32,250 nt of DNA from Beijerinckiaceae bacterium (GTDB lineage: Bacteria > Pseudomonadota > Alphaproteobacteria > Rhizobiales > Beijerinckiaceae). A program made the position numbers and the translations under genes. How positions within the stretch are numbered: the stretch's first letter is position 1; each line of letters opens with the position of its first letter. Below the pieces are notes generated by a model. It saw nothing but the letters and a program-made list of their open reading frames with translations. It ran no database searches and was not told where the DNA came from. Shown piece by piece: positions 28,610 to 32,250 of the stretch. Location: the NCBI GenBank assembly GCA_947456505.1, contig CANGTC010000025.1, positions 1 through 32,250 of the forward strand. The letters run 5' to 3'.

Positions 28610-30292
28610 ATGTCTTGCACAGCTATCTTTCGTTCCGCCTTCGCAGCTCTGGCCTGCGTCATCCTTGTGGCCTGCAATCAGAGCGATACGAAAACCGCGT
28701 CACCCAAGCAGGCGTCGTCCGCGCCGCCAGTCGTGGCAGGCGGCTCCAAAAGCAAGTTGAGCATTGGTTTGCCTTCGCTGGGCACTGCGGAAAATTACTT
28801 GCCGTGGCTGGAAGCAGGAAGAGAAGGCTGGGTTGTCCTTGGCGCTATATATGAATCGCTCATCGATTCAGATCCGATCACGGGTGAGTATCGCCCTTTG
28901 TTGGCTGATCGTTACGAAGTGGAGGATGCTGGAAAGCGTTGGCGCTTTTTTCTTCATAAGGGCGCCAGATTCCATGATGGAAGCGAGGTGACCGCAGAGG
29001 ACGTTAAATATTCATTTGAGATGTATGTCACCGATCGGTCGGTGAATTCTTCGAAACCAGTGTTTGCGGCGCTCGTCGACGCCGTGCAGATCGTCAATCC
29101 CTATGAAATCGTTTTCAATCTCAAGCAAAGCGATGTCACTTTCCTCGGCCGTTTCGGCAATTCCGCATTCGGCGTCGTCTCGAAGTCCTATGTCGAGCGC
29201 ATTGGCGAAAAGGAGGCCGCCGCCAAACCCATGGGGTCTGGTCCCTATAAATTTGTCGAACATAAGCGTCAGGTTTCCGTAACCTTTGAGGCTGTGCCTG
29301 ACCATTGGAAGGAAAGCGCTCGTTTCAAGACGCTGGAGTTGCGCCGTATCCCTGACCAATCCGCGCGGCTCGCCATGCTGCGGGCAGGAGAAATCAATGT
29401 TACGGAAGTCCCCTTCAAGTTAAAGCGTGAGGCGGAAGCCTCCGGCATGAAATTTATCAAATTGCCTTTCGCCTCCATTTATCATGTGCAACTGGGCGGA
29501 CAGTTGTTGGCGAACCGGGATACATTTGACGCCAATGTGCCTTGGGTCGGTGACTACAATGATCCCCTGAGCCAGAAAAAGGCCCTTCTGGTGCGCCGCG
29601 CGCTCAATCTTGCGGTGGACAAACAGGCGATCATCGAGGGCGTATTTGAAGGGGAGGGGGTCCCGGCGGTGACGCCCTTTTTCGTTCCGGGCTCGGACTT
29701 TGTCGCCGCAGACATGCAACCCTATCCCTATGATCCGGCAGAGGCCAAACGCCTGATGGCGGAAGCCGGCTATGGGAATGGGTTTGCGCGGGAATTCGAG
29801 ATGCTTTTAATGCCCTGGGTCGGACGTTCTGAAATGGTCGACGTCAGCGAAGTCGTAGCCGGTTTTTGGGAGCGTAATCTCGGACTTAAAATCAAGCGGC
29901 GGCCCATCGATTTCGGCAACTATGCCGCCAATGTCGGGGGCCCGCGAAAGACGCCCTGGGTCACCTGGGCGCAGGGTTTTGGTCCTCGCCCCATGCATGA
30001 ACCGATCGGCGCGATGGACACCTGGCTCATGACGACGGCGCGCTACAACTCAGTCGCCGAGAAAAAGGAAATCGATGAGTTGGCGAATTCCATAAGAGCC
30101 GAGGTGGATCAGGGGCAGCGCGCAGAGCAATACCGCGCTCTCGCAAGATTGTTTTATGATCAGTATTACGCCGTCCCCATCGCAGGCGTGCCGTCGCTTT
30201 ATGCTTATGATCCCCAAGTTGTGGCGGGATGGCAGTCTCAACCCGGAGATAGTTATATGGGGGGCTATCATCGGGCTATTCCTGCTCAATGA
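28610..30292 (+). CDS. Peptide/nickel-type ABC substrate-binding lipoprotein (family 5)
   Basis: The 560-residue product has a lipoprotein leader with lipobox LVAC (C22), then a Ser/Pro-rich linker and a solute-binding family 5 domain: WVVLGAIYESLIDSD, YRPLLADRYEVEDAGKRW, FHDGSEVTAEDVKYSFE and RRALNLAVDKQAI. These proteins bind oligopeptides, glycosides or metal chelates for Dpp/Opp-type importers. The permease and ATPase genes are not next to it in the window, unless they lie beyond the right edge. The ATG has a GAGG 13 bases upstream, so the start is reasonable. Codon use seems slightly more AT-rich than the PQQ genes. Confidence 0.9.
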   Translation: MSCTAIFRSAFAALACVILVACNQSDTKTASPKQASSAPPVVAGGSKSKLSIGLPSLGTAENYLPWLEAGREGWVVLGAIYESLIDSDPITGEYRPLLADRYEVEDAGKRWRFFLHKGARFHDGSEVTAEDVKYSFEMYVTDRSVNSSKPVFAALVDAVQIVNPYEIVFNLKQSDVTFLGRFGNSAFGVVSKSYVERIGEKEAAAKPMGSGPYKFVEHKRQVSVTFEAVPDHWKESARFKTLELRRIPDQSARLAMLRAGEINVTEVPFKLKREAEASGMKFIKLPFASIYHVQLGGQLLANRDTFDANVPWVGDYNDPLSQKKALLVRRALNLAVDKQAIIEGVFEGEGVPAVTPFFVPGSDFVAADMQPYPYDPAEAKRLMAEAGYGNGFAREFEMLLMPWVGRSEMVDVSEVVAGFWERNLGLKIKRRPIDFGNYAANVGGPRKTPWVTWAQGFGPRPMHEPIGAMDTWLMTTARYNSVAEKKEIDELANSIRAEVDQGQRAEQYRALARLFYDQYYAVPIAGVPSLYAYDPQVVAGWQSQPGDSYMGGYHRAIPAQ

Positions 30293-30589
30293 TCGGGAGA
30301 AGGCAGGGGTAATTCCAGGCGAGCCTCTGTGGTCGGATTGTTAAGGTTGCGTTTCATGGCCCCGCGCTCTGGGGGTTAAGCTAGATGCCGGCTTCGAGTG
30401 GTTTCTGTCGCCAAGCTTGCAAGACTGGCGTCTGCGATGAGGCAATTTGCATGAATCGCTTCCGTGAAGGTAGACCTGATTCCGGGCCCTATAAGGCTAA
30501 TGGCGCTTACTTGAGGCGGCGGCGTTTCGGCAATAGGGCCCTGCTGGCAGTCAAGGTTTGCCGACAGTGCCATAATTCCGGGAGGAAGC
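30293..30589. other. Intergenic region, 297 bp
   Basis: No gene is supported here. A short CCCC/GGGG pair at about 30360-30374 could be a weak hairpin. The right end holds the GGAGG ribosome site (30581-30585) of the monooxygenase. Confidence 0.5.
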
Positions 30590-31828
30590 ATGAAAGCGCT
30601 CATCATCGGGGGAGGGATCGGCGGGCTTGTGACCGCGATGGAACTCGCGCGGATCGGCGTCGAGCCTGTGGTGTTCGAGAGCGTTCGTGAGATCAAGCCT
30701 CTTGGCGTGGGCATCAATGTTCAACCCCATAGCGTTCGGCGCCTGGATGAACTCGGACTTATGGAAGCCCTGCTTGATCTTGGCGTGGCGACCAGCGAGC
30801 AGGCCTTCTTCAATCATCTTGGACAACACATCTGCACGGAGCCGCGTGGCCTGGCTGCAGGCGCCAAGTGGCCACAGATCAGCATTCATCGCGGTCAGAT
30901 GCAGTTGGCCCTGCTGGAAATCGCGCGGGAGCGGATTGGCGCAAGCAATATTCGTCTTGGTCATCACCTCCAGAATTTTGAGAGCGCTGCGGGCGAGGGC
31001 GTTATCGCCCACTTTATAGATCGCAATTCGGGCGCCGCCTTGGGCGCTGAGCGTGGTGACTTGCTGATTGGCGCCGATGGCATCCATTCACGGGTTCGCG
31101 AGACCTTCTATCCCGACGAGGGGCCTGCAGTTTGGAATGGCGCAATCATATTCCGGGCTTCGACCGATACCCCGCAATTTCTGGGAGGCCGCGCCCAGTT
31201 CATGGTGGGCGGTCGCCAAACGGTCATTGGCTATCCCATGTCCAAATCCTATTTCGACCGGGGACGTTCGTTGACCAATTGGGCGGCCCGCTTCTTCGTT
31301 GACGCCTCCCAGGGATTTCCCCGCGAAGACTGGAACAAACGAGGCGATCTGGAGGACTTTCTGCCGCGTTACGCCAAATGGCGGTTCGACTGGATGGATT
31401 TCCCCGCCCTGTTCAAAGGCGCTGAGGCGGTCTTCGAGTTCCCGATGGTTGACCGCGATCCCCTGCCACGCTGGACCCATGGACGCGCCACGCTGCTGGG
31501 TGACGCCGCTCATCCCATGTATCCCCTGGGCTCCAATGGCGCATCGCAGGCGATCCTCGACGCGGGCGAACTCGCCATTCGCCTTGGCGCATCGGCTGAT
31601 ATAGATGAGGCCTTGCGCGCCTATGATGAGGAGCGGCGGCCAAAGACTGCGGAGATCGTTCGGCAGAACAGGGCGGGTGGCCCGGAGCGGATCGTCACCA
31701 TGGTTGAGCAGAGGGCGCCCGATGGGTTCGCCTCCATCGAGGAGGTCATGCCGCGCGCTGAGATTCGCGCTATCATGGACTCGTACAAGGCGATTACAAG
31801 TTTTGACCTCGCGCGGTCGCCAGGCTGA
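30590..31828 (+). CDS. FAD-dependent aromatic-ring-type monooxygenase
   Basis: The 412-residue product has no leader and is cytoplasmic. It shows the three family signatures in order: GGGIGG dinucleotide motif (7-12), the GADGIHSRVR (DG) motif, and ATLLGDAAHPMYPLGSNGASQA (the GD motif binding FAD ribityl). This places it in the group A flavoprotein monooxygenases, such as salicylate hydroxylase and the phenazine enzyme PhzS, which use NAD(P)H and O2. The substrate is not determinable. The ATG has GGAGG 4 bases upstream. It is followed after 35 bases by a truncated binding-protein gene. Confidence 0.92.
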   Translation: MKALIIGGGIGGLVTAMELARIGVEPVVFESVREIKPLGVGINVQPHSVRRLDELGLMEALLDLGVATSEQAFFNHLGQHICTEPRGLAAGAKWPQISIHRGQMQLALLEIARERIGASNIRLGHHLQNFESAAGEGVIAHFIDRNSGAALGAERGDLLIGADGIHSRVRETFYPDEGPAVWNGAIIFRASTDTPQFLGGRAQFMVGGRQTVIGYPMSKSYFDRGRSLTNWAARFFVDASQGFPREDWNKRGDLEDFLPRYAKWRFDWMDFPALFKGAEAVFEFPMVDRDPLPRWTHGRATLLGDAAHPMYPLGSNGASQAILDAGELAIRLGASADIDEALRAYDEERRPKTAEIVRQNRAGGPERIVTMVEQRAPDGFASIEEVMPRAEIRAIMDSYKAITSFDLARSPG

Positions 31829-31863
31829 CCTTGTGGCGTAAAAAACAAATGCGGGGAGAGATC

Positions 31864-32175
31864 ATGAATATAAGGCTGATAACGCTCAGTGCGCTTGGCT
31901 TGGCCTTTGGCGCTCTCGCTTACGCGTTCCTGCGTCCGCAGATGATCGCTCCAACTCCGGCAGCCTCCGTAACCCGGGAAGTATCCTACGCATCGCTTGG
32001 CGGCGCCACGGATGCCGGCATTTATCTCGCCGACGCCTATGGTTTCTTCAAGGAGGCGGGCTTCGGCGTCAACGCCCGTGTGATGACTTCTATTCCCTCG
32101 CAAGTTGCGGAGGCCGCGACGAATGCTGTGGACGTTTCGGGTGGGCTGGAGCACGGTTTTCTGAGACATCGTTGA
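31864..32175 (+). pseudogene. Truncated NitT/TauT-type substrate-binding protein
   Basis: The 103-residue product starts with a leader or membrane anchor, then reads YASLGGATDAGIYLADAYGFFKEAGFGV and SQVAEAATNAVDVSGGLEHGF. This is the beginning of an NMT1/TauA-like binding protein, normally about 330 residues, but it stops at 32173-32175. The next gene begins 31 bases later. The first third of a binding protein with a sudden end looks like a decayed or deleted gene, though a stand-alone short form cannot be excluded. A GGGGAGAG site precedes the ATG. Confidence 0.6.
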
Positions 32176-32206
32176 GCGCTACTTTCTGATCAATTGGAGG
32201 TAGAGC

Positions 32207-32250
32207 ATGAACGACAAGAACATCGAGAAGTCAGGCGCAATGGAGGCCCC
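32207..32250 (+). CDS. Start of a gene cut by the window edge
   Basis: An ATG with GGAGG 6 bases upstream opens a frame beginning MNDKNIEKSGAMEA that continues past the end. Only 14 codons are visible, so no function can be named. It follows the monooxygenase and truncated binding-protein genes on the same strand. Confidence 0.5.
   Translation, partial: MNDKNIEKSGAMEA

Noticed and set aside
30385-30690. Open frame upstream of and overlapping the flavin monooxygenase start
   Set aside because: No ribosome site, a composition typical of a shifted frame, and overlap with a clearly coding gene that has its own ribosome site.
1-32250. Insertion sequence, integrase, CRISPR array, tRNA or rRNA
   Set aside because: I scanned for transposase motifs, regularly spaced repeats and tRNA-like cloverleaf sequences by eye and saw none. 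A tRNAscan and repeat search would be needed to be certain.

Overview
The window is GC-rich, has short intergenic gaps and Tat or Sec leaders on almost every product, and is dominated by periplasmic redox chemistry. It most resembles an alphaproteobacterium, probably of the Hyphomicrobiales/Rhizobiales (a methylotroph- or Beijerinckiaceae-like organism). That placement is inferred from gene content and protein style; no rRNA or marker gene is present. I saw no tRNA, CRISPR array, transposase or phage gene.

Layout. (1) 1-972 is the 3' end of a molybdenum hydroxylase large subunit, closed by a strong terminator (979-1009). (2) 1040-4616 is a tight operon fccA-fccB-soxX-soxY-soxZ-soxA. It has no soxB or soxCD, and its SoxY ends in an AACLE-type arm instead of GGCGG. 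(3) 4630-7979, minus strand, holds a PQQ dehydrogenase followed by two small exported proteins, one a c-type cytochrome, and a further exported protein of unknown function. (4) 8407-19035 is a transport block. It contains a PedC-like ABC-2 permease, a complete NitT/TauT-type ABC importer split across the block (binding protein, permease, ATPase), a small exported protein with an EF-hand-like acidic loop, an ExbB-like channel protein with two membrane-anchored partners, a YVTN beta-propeller, a binding protein of the type linked to PQQ alcohol dehydrogenases, and a TonB-dependent receptor. (5) 19307-26374 holds three more PQQ dehydrogenases, two cytochromes c and a decayed 3' remnant of another PQQ dehydrogenase. 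One dehydrogenase carries a C-terminal cupredoxin domain. (6) 26494-32250 holds a Tat-exported FAD oxidoreductase, a peptide-type binding lipoprotein, a flavin monooxygenase, a truncated NitT/TauT-type binding protein and the start of one more gene.

Working model. All four intact PQQ dehydrogenases have the Asp-x-Asp pair that, in the methanol/ethanol dehydrogenase family, marks lanthanide-dependent enzymes. The transport block between them resembles lanthanide-utilisation (lut) loci of methylotrophs in its component types. I therefore read the window as a lanthanide-linked periplasmic oxidation island: metal or metal-chelate uptake by the TonB receptor and ABC components, oxidation of alcohols or aldehydes by several quinoproteins, and electron exit through small c-type cytochromes or, in one case, a fused copper domain. 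The Sox-like operon with its atypical SoxY may be a carrier system repurposed to work with quinoproteins instead of thiosulfate oxidation. The metal and the substrates are inference; the domain content and motifs are read directly.
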